Assembly: GCA_030612765.1 (NCBI GenBank) | Contig: JAUWNG010000022.1 | Span: forward strand, 1 to 37,169 | DNA from: Planctomycetota bacterium | Lineage (GTDB): Bacteria > Planctomycetota > Planctomycetia > Pirellulales > Thermoguttaceae | Reading direction: 5' to 3' | Length of the DNA stretch: 37,169 bases | Part shown: in pieces, positions 8,191-17,156 of the stretch | Layout: the number at the start of each line of letters is the position of its first letter | How positions within the stretch are numbered: the stretch's first letter is position 1 | Program-made: the position numbers and the translations under genes | Notes under the pieces: model-generated | Seen by the model: the letters and a program-made list of their open reading frames with translations, nothing else | Told to the model about the DNA's origin: nothing | The model's database searches: none

Positions 8191-11100
8191 ATGCTTTGGG
8201 AAGTTGACATCTATCCAGCCGAAGGCCGGCCCGATCTGGGCGCCCGCGAAGTGGCCGCCACGGCCGCCGAATTGCACCTGGCCGACGATCTGGCCGTGAC
8301 CTCCGCCCGCGGATATCTGATTCAGGGCGAACTGGACCGCGCGCAGATCGAGCGAATCGCCGACGAGTTGCTGGCCGACCGGGTGGTCGAGCGGACGGTG
8401 GTCGCTCTGGCGGGCGATCCGCTGCTGACCGAACTGCCAGACGGCGGAAAAGGGGACAGTCCCCATTTGTGCGAAGCACCCGGAGGGCCGTTCCGGCGGG
8501 CACCGACCGAAGGTTGGTCGGGGACTGTCCCCTTTTCCGACGTCACTTGGATTCATGTCCTGCCGAAGCCCGGCGTGATGGACCCGGTGGCCCAAAGCGC
8601 GATGGAGGCCATCGCCGATTTCGGTTTCCGGGCCGAGGCAGTCCGCACGCTCCGAAAATACGCCGTCGGCCGCTTGCCCGACGAAAAACTCTCGCTGCTC
8701 TGCTCGAAGGTGCTGGCCAACGACGCCATCGAGCAGGCGATCGTCGGGCCGCTCGGTTTCGAGCGGTTGCAGGTCGGCTCGCCATACAAATTCAAACTCA
8801 TCACGGTGCCGATCCTCACGATGGACGACGCCGCGCTAGAGCATTTAAGCCGCGACGGGCAGTTGTTTCTCTCGCTGGTCGAAATGCGGACGATCCAGGC
8901 ACATTTCAACCAGCTTGGCCGCGACCCGACCGACGTCGAGCTGGAGACCGTCGCCCAAACCTGGAGCGAGCATTGCAGCCACAAGACCCTCGCCGGGCGG
9001 ATCGACTATCGCGGCCCCGACGGCCACCGGCATTTTGAGAACATGCTCAAGGAGACGATCTTCGCCGCCACGCAGAAAATCCGCCAGGCCGCCGGCGACC
9101 GGGATTGGTGCGTGAGCGTCTTCGTCGACAATGCCGGCGTGATCCGCTTCGATGAAAAGTACAACGTCGTCTTCAAGGTCGAAACGCACAATCATCCCTC
9201 GGCGTTGGAGCCGTACGGCGGGGCAAACACCGGCATCGGAGGGGTGATCCGCGACCCGATGGGCACCGGCATGGGCGCCAAACCGATCTGCAACACCGAC
9301 GTCTTCTGCTTCGCTCCGCCGGATGCGCCGGCCGAAGAGCTTCCGCCCGGCGTGCTCCATCCGCGTCGGGTAATCAAGGGCGTCGTGGCCGGAGTACGCG
9401 ACTACGGAAACCGGATGGGTATCCCAACCGTAAACGGCGCGATCTACTTCGATCCCCGATACCTCGGCAACCCGTTGGTCTATTGCGGCAACGTCGGCTT
9501 GATCCCACGCGATAAATCGGACAAACACCTACAAGTCAACGATCTGATCGTCGCCCTCGGCGGGCGGACCGGACGAGACGGCATCCACGGCGCCACGTTC
9601 AGCTCCGCCGAACTGACCAGCCACAGCGAAACCCTCTCCGGCGGCGCGGTTCAGATCGGCAACGCCATCACCGAAAAGATGCTGCTCGACGTGTTGTTGG
9701 TCGCCCGCGACCGAGGGTTGTACAATTCCGTTACCGATTGCGGGGCCGGCGGGTTTTCCAGCGCGGTTGGCGAGATGGGCGAGAAAATCGGCGCCGAGGT
9801 TTGGCTCGAACGGGTGCCGCTCAAATACGAAGGACTTACGTACACCGAAATCTGGATATCCGAGGCCCAAGAGCGGATGGTTCTCTCTGTTTCGCCGGAG
9901 AAGTGGAACGAGCTTTCGGCACTCTGCGCTTCGGAAGGGGTCGAGGCGACCGTGATCGGCAAATTCACCCCCACCGGCCGGCTGACGCTGATCTATGCCG
10001 AGCAAAAGGTGGCCGATCTGGCGATGGATTTCCTCCACGACGGTCGTCCGCCGGTGGTCCGCGAGGCGGTTTACACACCGCCCGAGAATGATGAATGTGG
10101 AATGATGAATGATGAATGCCGAAAACAACATTCATCATTCAATATCCATAATTCCTTGCTTAAAATCCTCGGCTCACTGAACGTTTGCAGCAAGGAATGG
10201 GTGATCCGCCAGTACGACCACGAGGTGCAAGGCGGCAGTGTGTTGAAGCCGCTTGTCGGAGCGGCGAACGACGGACCCGGCGACGCCGCCGTCTTGCGTC
10301 CGGTGTTGGACAGCCGCCGCGGCATTGTGATCTCCTGCGGAATGAATCCCCGCTACGGCGATTTCGACACCTACTGGATGGCCGCCTCGGCGATCGACGA
10401 AGCGGTGCGAAACTGCGTGGCCGTGGGGGCCGATCCCGCGCGAATCGCCATCCTCGACAACTTCTGCTGGGGCACGACCGACCGGCCCGAGACGCTCGGC
10501 TCGCTGGTCCGCGCCGCACTGGCCTGCCACGACGTGGCCGTGGAGTTGGGTACGCCGTTCATCAGCGGAAAGGACAGCCTGAACAACGAGTTCCGCCCAC
10601 TGAGCGGAAAAGGGGACAGTCCCCATTTGTGCGAAGCACCCGAAGGGCCGTTCCGGCAAATGGGGACTGTCCCCTTTTCCGCGTCGGGCAAAGAGCCGAT
10701 CTCCATTCCGCCGTCGCTGTTGATAAGCGCCATCGGGCAGGTTGACGATGTCGCTCGCTGCGTGTCGATGGACCTCAAGTCGCCGGGCAACCTGCTCTAT
10801 ATCGTCGGCGAGACGAAGAACGAACTGGGCGGTTCCCACTTCTCCTTGGTCGAGGGTCTCTCGGGCGGCGAAGTGCCCAAGGTCGATGCCAAGCAAGCCA
10901 AAACCACGTTCGCCGCCATGCATGCCGCGATCCACGCCGGGCTGGTCCGCGCGTGTCACGATCTTTCCGAGGGCGGTTTGGCCGTGGCCATCGCCGAAAT
11001 GGCCTTCGCCGGCGAATTGGGTGTGAAAATCTCGCTGGCCGACGTACCGTATCTCCCCTCTCCCCTTGGGAGAGGGACCGGGGGTGAGGGCGGGGCGGAG

Positions 11101-11337
11101 TCCGTCCAAGTTCTGCCGGCCGTGGCGCTGTTGTTCAGCGAATCGAACACCCGTTTCCTCTGCGAAATCCGCCCCGAAAACGCCGCCGCCTTCGAGACGG
11201 CCCTGGCCGATGTACCCCACGCCCGGATCGGCGAGGTGGTCGATAGCGGCAAGTTGGAGATCGTCGGCGAAGCGCCGTTGGTGCAAGCCGATTTGCCTGC
11301 ACTGAAAGAAGCGTGGCAAAAGCCGCTACGTTGGTGA
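8191..11337 (+). CDS. purL: FGAM synthase, PurS-PurL fusion with four repeat insertions
   Basis: The 1048-residue enzyme makes formylglycinamidine ribonucleotide (FGAM) from FGAR, ATP and ammonia from PurQ in purine synthesis. The N-terminus has two PurS-like segments: residues 1-75 and 120-165 ([20 protein letters not shown]). Next come the linker and AIR-synthase-type halves, with [35 protein letters not shown] and [17 protein letters not shown], then a second half with [17 protein letters not shown] and [15 protein letters not shown]. Four in-frame repeat-derived segments interrupt it, at about residues 85-117, 632-655, 805-831 and 954-969. Each has no place in the family and each matches intergenic repeats elsewhere. 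They lie between domains or in loops; all known motifs are intact, so the enzyme is probably active. The start ATG at 8191 has no clear Shine-Dalgarno. Confidence 0.93.
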   Translation: MLWEVDIYPAEGRPDLGAREVAATAAELHLADDLAVTSARGYLIQGELDRAQIERIADELLADRVVERTVVALAGDPLLTELPDGGKGDSPHLCEAPGGPFRRAPTEGWSGTVPFSDVTWIHVLPKPGVMDPVAQSAMEAIADFGFRAEAVRTLRKYAVGRLPDEKLSLLCSKVLANDAIEQAIVGPLGFERLQVGSPYKFKLITVPILTMDDAALEHLSRDGQLFLSLVEMRTIQAHFNQLGRDPTDVELETVAQTWSEHCSHKTLAGRIDYRGPDGHRHFENMLKETIFAATQKIRQAAGDRDWCVSVFVDNAGVIRFDEKYNVVFKVETHNHPSALEPYGGANTGIGGVIRDPMGTGMGAKPICNTDVFCFAPPDAPAEELPPGVLHPRRVIKGVVAGVRDYGNRMGIPTVNGAIYFDPRYLGNPLVYCGNVGLIPRDKSDKHLQVNDLIVALGGRTGRDGIHGATFSSAELTSHSETLSGGAVQIGNAITEKMLLDVLLVARDRGLYNSVTDCGAGGFSSAVGEMGEKIGAEVWLERVPLKYEGLTYTEIWISEAQERMVLSVSPEKWNELSALCASEGVEATVIGKFTPTGRLTLIYAEQKVADLAMDFLHDGRPPVVREAVYTPPENDECGMMNDECRKQHSSFNIHNSLLKILGSLNVCSKEWVIRQYDHEVQGGSVLKPLVGAANDGPGDAAVLRPVLDSRRGIVISCGMNPRYGDFDTYWMAASAIDEAVRNCVAVGADPARIAILDNFCWGTTDRPETLGSLVRAALACHDVAVELGTPFISGKDSLNNEFRPLSGKGDSPHLCEAPEGPFRQMGTVPFSASGKEPISIPPSLLISAIGQVDDVARCVSMDLKSPGNLLYIVGETKNELGGSHFSLVEGLSGGEVPKVDAKQAKTTFAAMHAAIHAGLVRACHDLSEGGLAVAIAEMAFAGELGVKISLADVPYLPSPLGRGTGGEGGAESVQVLPAVALLFSESNTRFLCEIRPENAAAFETALADVPHARIGEVVDSGKLEIVGEAPLVQADLPALKEAWQKPLRW
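8445..8539. repeat. GGGGACAGTCCCC palindromic element inside purL, copy 1
   Basis: The ends CGGAAAAGGGGACAGTCCCC and GGGGACTGTCCCCTTTTCCG are exact inverted complements; the inside is similar to copy 2 (CATTTGTGCGAAGCACCCG). It is read as [18 protein letters not shown] and so on within PurL, between the two PurS-like segments. Confidence 0.93.
10086..10153. repeat. ATGAATGATGA element inside purL
   Basis: GAATGATGAATG units at the left answer CATTCATCATTC and later blocks at the right, giving an inverted repeat read as [13 protein letters not shown] and so on. It fills the linker between the two AIR-synthase-like halves of PurL and resembles the array at 8071-8117. Confidence 0.85.
10605..10681. 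repeat. GGGGACAGTCCCC palindromic element inside purL, copy 2
   Basis: It has the same 20-bp inverted ends as copy 1 at 8445-8539 and the same inner sequence, but is shorter (77 bp). It is read as [18 protein letters not shown] in PurL, after the GKDSLNNEF motif. Confidence 0.93.
11050..11098. repeat. CCCCTCTCCC/GGGAGAGGG element inside purL
   Basis: CCCCTCTCCCCTTGGGAGAG is followed by GGACCGGGGGTGAGGG, as in the intergenic copies at 11345-11383 and 24657-24740. It is read in frame as [14 protein letters not shown] near the C-terminus of PurL. Confidence 0.9.
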
Positions 11338-11344
11338 CGCAATC

Positions 11345-11383
11345 CTCCCCTCTCCCAGTGGGAGAGGGGCCGGGGGTGAGGGC
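11345..11383. repeat. CCCCTCTCCC/GGGAGAGGG element
   Basis: CCCCTCTCCCAGTGGGAGAG followed by GGGCCGGGGGTGAGGG lies 8 bp after the purL stop codon. It could form a hairpin in the 3' end of the purL transcript, but lacks a T-tract. Confidence 0.85.
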
Positions 11384-11407
11384 AAGGCATGAGAGCAGGG
11401 CGAAGCT

Positions 11408-11474
11408 GTAGGTTATGCTTCAGCATAACATGCCCCCGGTGCGGGCTGGATCGTTATGCCAAAGCATAACCTAC
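11408..11474. repeat. GTAG-type paired palindrome (GTTATGC family), copy 1
   Basis: GTAG is followed by the hairpin GTTATGCTTCAGCATAAC; an inverted hairpin, GTTATGCCAAAGCATAAC, ends in CTAC. This layout of two inverted REP units is that of a BIME. Copy 2 is at 34615-34679. Confidence 0.9.
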
Positions 11475-11560
11475 GTTCCTGCGTAGAAAGAGATTGCAGG
11501 TTTGATGTCACAAAATGTGATATCAAAGGGGAGTGAGAATGGTGCGTTTCACCCTGTGTG

Positions 11561-12088
11561 CTATCGACCCGCCGCGCTGCCCCTGCACGGCGTTTCGATC
11601 ACCAAGTGTCCGTCGGCGTAAGTTCTTGTTGTGACGCGCGTGCCGTGCGAGTCGCACTCGTCGGTGAAATCGACCACGGCCCCGTGACGCTGATCGGGGT
11701 CGAGATAATTCGCCGGCAGCCCCGGCGGAACTTGCGCCGGAACGCCGCGTGTCGCCGGCTTCTTACAAACAAGTCGCTGCCAATACGTCGGCGCGAAACT
11801 CGGTGGCTGGTCGTAAACGGGCTGCCCGCGGCGGAACCAGACGCCGGTCACTTTTATTGGTCTTTGGTTCCACGGCCGGCCGATCTGCGAGGCGGTCCGT
11901 TTTGCCCCTTGCATGTCGCCGTCGTCCGCTTGGATGACGGCGATTCGGTGCATTGCCCATGTTCGGGCCGCCTCGCGCATTTCGCCGATGTAATCGTCCG
12001 CCCGCGCGGCAGTGGCCGACGCAATTGCGGCCGACGTCAACACGGCCGAAACCGAAACCACACGCCAAAACGATCGGATCGTGAACAT
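11561..12088 (-). CDS. Hypothetical secreted protein
   Basis: This 175-residue protein begins with a signal peptide (MFTIRSFWRVVSVSAVLTSA, hydrophobic core, likely cleavage after ATAARA). The mature part has no domain I recognise. A pattern of tryptophan, proline and two cysteines (KKPATRG, TDECDSHGTRV) is visible, with a C-terminal strand-rich part ending in TYADGHLVIETPCRGS. The first mature residues, DDYIGEMREAARTWAMHRIAV, form a helix. It is encoded against the direction of purL and purQ, and nothing in the neighbourhood suggests its role. Confidence 0.6.
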   Translation of the reverse strand: MFTIRSFWRVVSVSAVLTSAAIASATAARADDYIGEMREAARTWAMHRIAVIQADDGDMQGAKRTASQIGRPWNQRPIKVTGVWFRRGQPVYDQPPSFAPTYWQRLVCKKPATRGVPAQVPPGLPANYLDPDQRHGAVVDFTDECDSHGTRVTTRTYADGHLVIETPCRGSAAGR

Positions 12089-12270
12089 GACCTTATATCC
12101 TGTAGCGAATGCTCGGGGGAGCCGTCATGCATGGCTTCCACCTGATTGAGGAGTATAAGGTCTAGCCTAATTACGCCCGTCGCCCTTGTCAAACACCCAC
12201 CATCCAGGTAGGACAGGTTGGCAACCTGTCCCACAAACACCTCGAAGTCAGGCACTGGCACAATGAGGCG
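12089..12270. other. Intergenic region with a short GTAG hairpin
   Basis: Nothing gene-like is seen here except the GTAG hairpin at 12208-12231. The next 140 bases, to 12411, hold the DUF433-like fragment. Confidence 0.5.
12208..12231. repeat. GTAG-type single hairpin (GACAGGTTGGCAACCTGTC)
   Basis: GTAG is followed directly by the palindrome GACAGGTTGGCAACCTGTC. It is a single REP-like unit without an inverted partner. It lies 40 bp before the DUF433-like fragment. Confidence 0.75.
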
Positions 12271-12381
12271 ATGCCGAGTAGACTTAGCGGGTGTCCCTAT
12301 CTGGAAGCCGCCGACATCGACGCAGCCCTATCATACGCCGCATACCTCGCCGAAGAGGAAACCGTGGAGTTTGCCCGGTGA
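12271..12381 (+). pseudogene. Fragment of a DUF433-type antitoxin
   Basis: The 36 codons from ATG 12271 encode CPYLEAADIDAALSYAAYLA, then EEETVEFAR and a stop. This matches the C-terminal winged-helix end of DUF433 proteins, small antitoxins that normally have about 75 residues and a pattern of P-x-L-x-x-x-D-I-x-A-A-L-x-Y-A. The N-terminal half is absent; upstream lies a GTAG hairpin. It therefore looks like a decayed antitoxin. There is no toxin next to it. The match is from memory of the family pattern and is short. Confidence 0.5.
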
Positions 12382-12411
12382 AGTTCTTTACCCAAAACAT
12401 GGAGATGGATC

Positions 12412-13050
12412 ATGGCCCGATTTTTCTCGAATCGACGTTGGTTGTTCGTTTGGACGACGATTGCCGTTTCGGCGATCTATCTTGCACAAGCAGCAGTGGC
12501 GGAAAGTCCCAGGCAGGATCAAGAAGTCGCGAAGGCGGACAAGCCTGGCGATGTTTATCAAGCCTTCTTTGCCAAGCCCGAAAAGGAGAATTATCTTCGC
12601 GCAAACAAGGCGACGACGACCTCGAAGACGTACAACCCGTATTCAAACGAACTAAACGACATCCGCGAGTTGATCGACGACGGGAAATACGCCGACGCCC
12701 GGTCGCGGCTGAAGAAGTGCATGCCGGAATTCATGTTGAGTCCGCAGGCGCATCAGCTTTCCTCACAAGTGGAACGACAACTCGGCAACACCGCCGCCGC
12801 CAAGCGGGAAGCCGAACTGGCAAAGAAATGCATCAAGGGAATTCTCAGCACCGGCGACGGCTCGGATAAGAAGCCGTATCTAGTGACTCGCGTCTCAGAC
12901 GAATACGACGTGCTCAGCCATCTCGGCAAAACCATGGTCCAGCAAGGACTCATTCACAAAAACGGCAAGGCATGCGACCAGATTCAGTGCCGGGACGGGA
13001 CGGTTTTGTGGTTTGACGTATCCTCGCTGTTCGCGGCATTTATGAAGTAG
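12412..13050 (+). CDS. Secreted protein resembling DUF4919
   Basis: The 212-residue product begins with a signal peptide (RRWLFVWTTIAVSAIYLAQA, cleavage near AVA-E). The mature protein has a helical, tetratricopeptide-like middle (IRELIDDGKYADARSRLKK, then NTAAAKREAELAKKCIKGIL) and a C-terminal block, YLVTRVSDEYDVLSHLGK and DGTVLWFDVSSLF, which resembles DUF4919 proteins. Their function is unknown to me. The ATG at 12412 is preferred because the signal peptide begins there. It follows the DUF433 fragment and precedes purQ, but seems unconnected with either. Confidence 0.65.
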   Translation: MARFFSNRRWLFVWTTIAVSAIYLAQAAVAESPRQDQEVAKADKPGDVYQAFFAKPEKENYLRANKATTTSKTYNPYSNELNDIRELIDDGKYADARSRLKKCMPEFMLSPQAHQLSSQVERQLGNTAAAKREAELAKKCIKGILSTGDGSDKKPYLVTRVSDEYDVLSHLGKTMVQQGLIHKNGKACDQIQCRDGTVLWFDVSSLFAAFMK

Positions 13051-13124
13051 CCCGCCGGCAGATCCGAGCGGCGGCTAAACGATCCCCCCCCGCGACCGCA
13101 GTCGCGGGGCGTTGTATTCAATAC

Positions 13125-13188
13125 CGATCCCCGAACCCCGATCCCCGAACCCCGAACCCCGAATCCCGACCCCCGAACCCCGAACCCT
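13125..13188. repeat. CCGAACCC heptamer array upstream of purQ
   Basis: About eight imperfect copies of CCCGAAC/CCCCGAT lie directly before the purQ start. The same sequence in the other orientation (TTCGGGG) is in the coding sequence of the ABC ATPase at 33436-33480. Confidence 0.85.
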
Positions 13189-13192
13189 CTTG

Positions 13193-13942
13193 ATGACCAC
13201 ACCCAACGTCTTGATACTTCGAGCACCCGGCACCAACTGCGACGCGGAAACCGCCTTCGCCTTCGAGCAGGTCGGGGCGAAAACCGAAACCCTGCACGTC
13301 AACCGGCTGCTGGAGCGGCCCGAACTGTTCGAGCGGTTCCAAATCCTCTGCATACCAGGCGGGTTCAGCTACGGCGACGACCTGGGCGCCGGCCGGATAC
13401 TAGGCAACCAGATTCAACACCATCTGTCCGACCAGTTGGTCCGCTTCAAGGGCGAGGGCCGACTGATCCTGGGCATCTGCAACGGTTTCCAGGTATTGAT
13501 GAAATCGCCCGTGCTGCTGGAGAAAGACACCGCGGACGGCCCGCCGGCCACGCTTTCCTGGAACGACTCGGGCCGATACTACGACGGCTGGGTCCGGCTG
13601 GAGGTGAGCGGCCTGAAGTCGGTCTTCCTGGCCGGCATCGAGCGGATGTACCTGCCGGTGGCCCACGCCGAGGGGAAATTCGTTGCCCGGGACAACCGGA
13701 CGCTGCAAGATTTGGACGCCGCCGGGCAACTCCCGCTACGATACGTGGCGGCCGACAATCCGAACGGCTCGATGGCCGAGGTAGCCGGCGTGTGCGACTC
13801 GACCGGCCGGGTGTTGGGCCTGATGCCTCATCCCGAGCGGCACATCGACCCGACCCAGCACCCCCGTTGGACCCGCGGCGAGGCCGGCTCAGAAGGCGAC
13901 GGCCTGCAAATGTTCCGCAACGCGGTGGGGTATTTTGCTTAG
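13193..13942 (+). CDS. purQ: FGAM synthase glutaminase subunit
   Basis: The 249-residue class I glutamine amidotransferase supplies ammonia to PurL for the FGAR to FGAM step. The nucleophile lies in LILGICNGFQVLM (Cys at about 97), and the histidine and glutamate of the triad are in GLMPHPERH (about residues 222-230). The N-terminus, VLILRAPGTNCDAETAFAFE, is typical of PurQ. The frame is open upstream to 13112, but this region is the CCGAACCC array, so the ATG at 13193 is chosen. No Shine-Dalgarno is visible, which may be due to the array. It is separated from purL by two unrelated secreted-protein genes. Confidence 0.93.
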   Translation: MTTPNVLILRAPGTNCDAETAFAFEQVGAKTETLHVNRLLERPELFERFQILCIPGGFSYGDDLGAGRILGNQIQHHLSDQLVRFKGEGRLILGICNGFQVLMKSPVLLEKDTADGPPATLSWNDSGRYYDGWVRLEVSGLKSVFLAGIERMYLPVAHAEGKFVARDNRTLQDLDAAGQLPLRYVAADNPNGSMAEVAGVCDSTGRVLGLMPHPERHIDPTQHPRWTRGEAGSEGDGLQMFRNAVGYFA

Positions 13943-14060
13943 CATCCTTGCAAATTCGCAGTCGTAATGCTGAATTTCAAGGATGAATCAGCCCAACGTC
14001 ATACCACGGGTAAGCTGCGCTTACCCATAGCACCCAATTTCAGAATCAATGAATAATACG

Positions 14061-14203
14061 GGTTAGCCCGCATTTCTCACCACGGTGTGCCACTGCTTGG
14101 AACAAGCAGTGCTGGGGCAATGGGTTACGCTCGGCACTGCTTCTGCGAAGCAGTGGCACACTGTTGCCAATTCTCCTTGTGTGGTGAGAAATACGGGTTA
14201 GCC
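14061..14203. repeat. CACTGCTT double-hairpin repeat, copy 1
   Basis: Outer ends TTTCTCACCAC and GTGGTGAGAAA enclose two hairpins, CACTGCTT-GGAAC-AAGCAGTG and CACTGCTT-CTGCG-AAGCAGTG. The layout matches the 134-bp element but the sequence differs. The second copy is at 19597-19716. Confidence 0.85.
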
Positions 14204-14210
14204 TGCCGGC

Positions 14211-14765
14211 TCACTCGAAAATACCCGCCCCGAACTTGTCGCTTGACGTCGAGGTCCGAGCGGGCTGGGGCTTTTCGGCGGGGGCTTTGTGCGGGCCGCG
14301 GGGCTTCTCCGCACCTTGAATACGGGTCGTGGCCGACGACGTGTAAACGTCGGCGTCGAAATCGTCGTAGCTGGAGACGTAGTCCGGCAGTTTCGAGTTG
14401 GCCTTTTCCTCCTCGAAGGCATGGATCACCCGCTGCTGGATCATCTCGCGGCAGGCGGAGTTGATCGGGTGGGCAATGTCGGCGTAGAGTTTTGTACGGC
14501 CGTCGTCGTCTCGGGCGGCCGACGGCTCTTTCAACCGCTTGCCGCACTGGTTGCAGTAGCCCGCGCGGAGGTGATTCTTGCATCCGCATTGCAGGCAATG
14601 TGAAGTCAGCTTTCGGCTGGGCATGGCCACGAACGGCCCCGTGACGCCTTCGATGATCTTCAGGTCGCGGACCACGAAAGCGTCGTCGAAAGTGACCGAA
14701 CAGAACGCCTGGAGCCGCTCTCCAGACTCTTCCATGAGCTTGACACGAACCTCGGTGATTTCCAC
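14211..14765 (-). CDS. spoVG: SpoVG-family protein with an inserted zinc ribbon
   Basis: The first 53 residues, ITEVRVKLMEESGERLQAF and SVTFDDAFVVRDLKIIEG then FVAMPSRKL, and residues 93-115, YADIAHPINSACREMIQQ, are the two halves of SpoVG, a small DNA- or RNA-binding regulator. Between them about 35 residues with two CxxC pairs (CLQCGC and YCNQCGKRL) form a probable zinc ribbon that SpoVG of Bacillus lacks. A disordered tail follows. The total of 184 residues is twice the usual 85-100. The GTG start is supported by AAGGAGA 8 bp upstream. In Bacillus, spoVG lies close to ispE (ispE-purR-ridA-spoVG); here ispE is also the upstream neighbour, with one 134-bp repeat between them, although purR and ridA are not there. 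Confidence 0.85.
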   Translation of the reverse strand: MEITEVRVKLMEESGERLQAFCSVTFDDAFVVRDLKIIEGVTGPFVAMPSRKLTSHCLQCGCKNHLRAGYCNQCGKRLKEPSAARDDDGRTKLYADIAHPINSACREMIQQRVIHAFEEEKANSKLPDYVSSYDDFDADVYTSSATTRIQGAEKPRGPHKAPAEKPQPARTSTSSDKFGAGIFE

Positions 14766-14826
14766 GGCTGGTCTCCTTGCACTGGCAGGCCATGTTGCAG
14801 CCCGCTGAGTTGTAGGAGGCGTCTCC

Positions 14827-14960
<134 letters not shown>

Positions 14961-14981
14961 CGGTTCACTCAGCGGGCCGTA

Positions 14982-15890
14982 TCAACGGCAGCTCCGCACG
15001 GCAAACACAACGTCAAATCCTTTCGCCCGCAAACGCCCCGCACTGCGCCGCGCGTGGCGAGCGTTACGACAAACCCCAAAGTACGACGTGCCGCTTCCAC
15101 TGATTCCGTGCCCCGGCAGGTCCAATTGGTCGAACTCCCGCTCCAATCTCGCCACCCAAGGCGACAACCGCCTGGCCGCCGGTTGCAGCCGATTGCACAG
15201 CCGCCGGCCCGTTTGTTTCCAGTCTCCTTGTTCGAGCGCCTCGACCAGCGGTCGGACCGTCCGAGGCCGCTGGGCCGCTTGGCACGCGGCGTACACGGCC
15301 GCGGTGGCCAATCCGGCCGACGGGCGGACCAGTACGAAGTGCAAATTCCCCAATCCACCGACGGGCGTCACCCGTTCGCCACGCCCTCGGCATACGGCCG
15401 GGCCGCCGGCGAGGAAAAACGGGACGTCGCTTCCCAATTCACCCGCCCAGCGGGCCAACTCTTCGGGCGACCGGCCGAGCCGCCAAACTTGGTCGGCGGC
15501 GACCAGCGCGGCCGCGGCATCGCTCGATCCGCCGCCCAGGCCGGCCGCGGCCGGAATCCGCTTGACCAGCAATATCTCGGCCCCGCGGTTTACGCCGGCG
15601 CGACGGCGGACCAGTTCGACCGCCCGCACAACGAGGTTCTCGGGCCCTTCGGTAACTTCGTGGAGTCCCCGGCCTTCTGGACCTTCGGCTCCGAATACCC
15701 GCCGGCACTTCAACCGCACCGGACCTTCCGGCGCGTCACAAAAGTACAAGGTATCGTATAAGTCGATTGGGCACATGAGCGTCTCGATCTCATGATACCC
15801 GTCGTCTCGCTTGGCGAGCACTTCAAAGAACAGATTCAACTTAGCGGGGGCCTGGACTACTACCCCCGACGCCGATCGGCGGATGTGCAT
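14982..15890 (-). CDS. ispE: 4-diphosphocytidyl-2-C-methylerythritol kinase
   Basis: The 302-residue GHMP kinase phosphorylates CDP-methylerythritol in the non-mevalonate isoprenoid pathway. QAPAKLNLFFEVLAKRDDGYHE is the N-terminal substrate motif, IPAAAGLGGGSSDAAAAL (about residues 105-122) is the ATP-binding glycine-rich loop, and GSDVPFFLAGG follows at about 150. The C-terminal SGSGTSYFGV is the third motif. The open frame reaches 16136, but the ATG at 15890 is preceded by AGGAAGGA and lies downstream of a good promoter at 15990-16018, so upstream codons would not be transcribed. It is followed by spoVG in the same direction. Confidence 0.92.
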   Translation of the reverse strand: MHIRRSASGVVVQAPAKLNLFFEVLAKRDDGYHEIETLMCPIDLYDTLYFCDAPEGPVRLKCRRVFGAEGPEGRGLHEVTEGPENLVVRAVELVRRRAGVNRGAEILLVKRIPAAAGLGGGSSDAAAALVAADQVWRLGRSPEELARWAGELGSDVPFFLAGGPAVCRGRGERVTPVGGLGNLHFVLVRPSAGLATAAVYAACQAAQRPRTVRPLVEALEQGDWKQTGRRLCNRLQPAARRLSPWVARLEREFDQLDLPGHGISGSGTSYFGVCRNARHARRSAGRLRAKGFDVVFAVRSCR

Positions 15891-15989
15891 CCATCCGGGT
15901 CCTTCCTCAAAATGCCGGCCGTCGCCTGGAGTCGGGCAACCGCCAAACTGATCTTCAACCGGAAGCACATACTTACGTGAACATAGCGA

Positions 15990-16018
15990 ATTGTACCGAG
16001 TCAATTTCACTCCGTCAA
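15990..16018 (-). promoter_or_regulatory. Promoter of ispE
   Basis: On the minus strand TTGACG (16018-16013) and TACAAT (15995-15990) are separated by exactly 17 bp. Transcription would begin near 15983, giving a leader of about 93 bases to the ATG at 15890. Confidence 0.7.
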
Positions 16019-16087
16019 TAGGGTAGAGGGCTTCTCCGCCAAAAAAGGGGTAATTCCCGCGAATTGGCGTCATCACGACCACAATCC

Positions 16088-16145
16088 GTAGGGTGCGTGA
16101 AACGCACCATGTGTTACCGGTTGTGGTGCGTTTCACGCACTCTAC
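16088..16145. repeat. GTAG-type paired palindrome (GGTGCGTGAAACGCACC family)
   Basis: GTAG is followed by GGTGCGTGAAACGCACC; after a short loop comes GGTGCGTTTCACGCAC and CTAC. This is two REP-like units in inverted order. Confidence 0.88.
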
Positions 16146-16287
16146 AAAAATTCACAACCTCTCCGCGTGGGAACGAGGGTATTGGTTCCTGGAGAAGCCT
16201 CTTACAACCCACCGTTGTCCCCTTGCAATCCGTTATGGGGCGAGTATGGTATTAGAAGCGTGTCCGCAAATGGAAACAACCGTATTT

Positions 16288-16362
16288 AGCCCCGGGTGAA
16301 TACACCCGGGGCAAGCGGTTTTCGCGTTTCACCCGGCCCGCCGTGTATTCATGGCGGACTAA
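16288..16362. repeat. CCCCGGGTG paired palindromes
   Basis: TTAGCCCCGGGTGAATACAC pairs with an adjacent CCCGGGG, and a weaker copy ends in GGCGGACTAA. Only one copy is present in the window. No gene function is implied. Confidence 0.6.
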
Positions 16363-16386
16363 ATGAACTTTTTCCAGGACACGCTT

Positions 16387-16520
<134 letters not shown>

Positions 16521-16572
16521 AGAAGCGTCCGGGCCAGGAACCCAGAGTTTTCCCGAGAAGAGGTAGCGTGTC

Positions 16573-16974
16573 ATGGCAGACGAGAAAAACACGGTCGAAG
16601 CCCCCCCGAAATCCGGCAAACGAATCCTGCTGGTCGACGACGATCGAGAAATCATCGAGTCGATGCGGTTCGCCCTGGCGGCGGCGGGCTATGAAATTTT
16701 CGTCGCCCGAGACGGAAACCAGGGGCTGGCCCTGGCCGAGCGCGAGAACCCCGACCTGGTGATCCTCGATATGATGATGCCCAAGCGGAGCGGGTTTCTG
16801 GTGCTGGAGAAGCTCCGCCGCACCCGCCCGGTGCCGATCAAGATCATCATGGTCACGGCCAACGAGGGGAGCCGTCACAAGGCCTACGCCGAGACGTTGG
16901 GCGTTGACGACTACATCCGCAAACCTTTCGCCATGGGCCGGCTGCTGGACAGCGTGGACCGGCTGCTGGGGTGA
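16573..16974 (+). CDS. CheY-like single-domain response regulator
   Basis: The 133 residues form one receiver domain: acidic residues D22-D24 in LLVDDDRE, the phosphate acceptor D66 in VILDMMMP, T95 in MVTANE and K117 in YIRKPF. No output domain is present, so the protein signals through protein contacts. No histidine kinase gene is nearby; the closest signalling gene is the HD-GYP protein at 18.2-19.4 kb on the other strand. AGAAGAGG about 12 bp before the ATG could serve as a ribosome site. About 15 residues at the N-terminus are extended and polar. Confidence 0.9.
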   Translation: MADEKNTVEAPPKSGKRILLVDDDREIIESMRFALAAAGYEIFVARDGNQGLALAERENPDLVILDMMMPKRSGFLVLEKLRRTRPVPIKIIMVTANEGSRHKAYAETLGVDDYIRKPFAMGRLLDSVDRLLG

Positions 16975-17022
16975 ATTGCATCGCCGCCGCCGAAGCTAAG
17001 TGTTTGCGCGAAGTCGATTGTT

Positions 17023-17153
<131 letters not shown>

Positions 17154-17156
<3 letters not shown>

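Noticed and set aside
13125-13188. Possible CRISPR-like array
   Set aside because: The repeated unit is a heptamer without spacers, so it is a simple sequence array.
15891-16136. N-terminal extension of IspE by 82 codons
   Set aside because: It crosses the ispE promoter at 15990-16018 and is unlike any GHMP kinase N-terminus.
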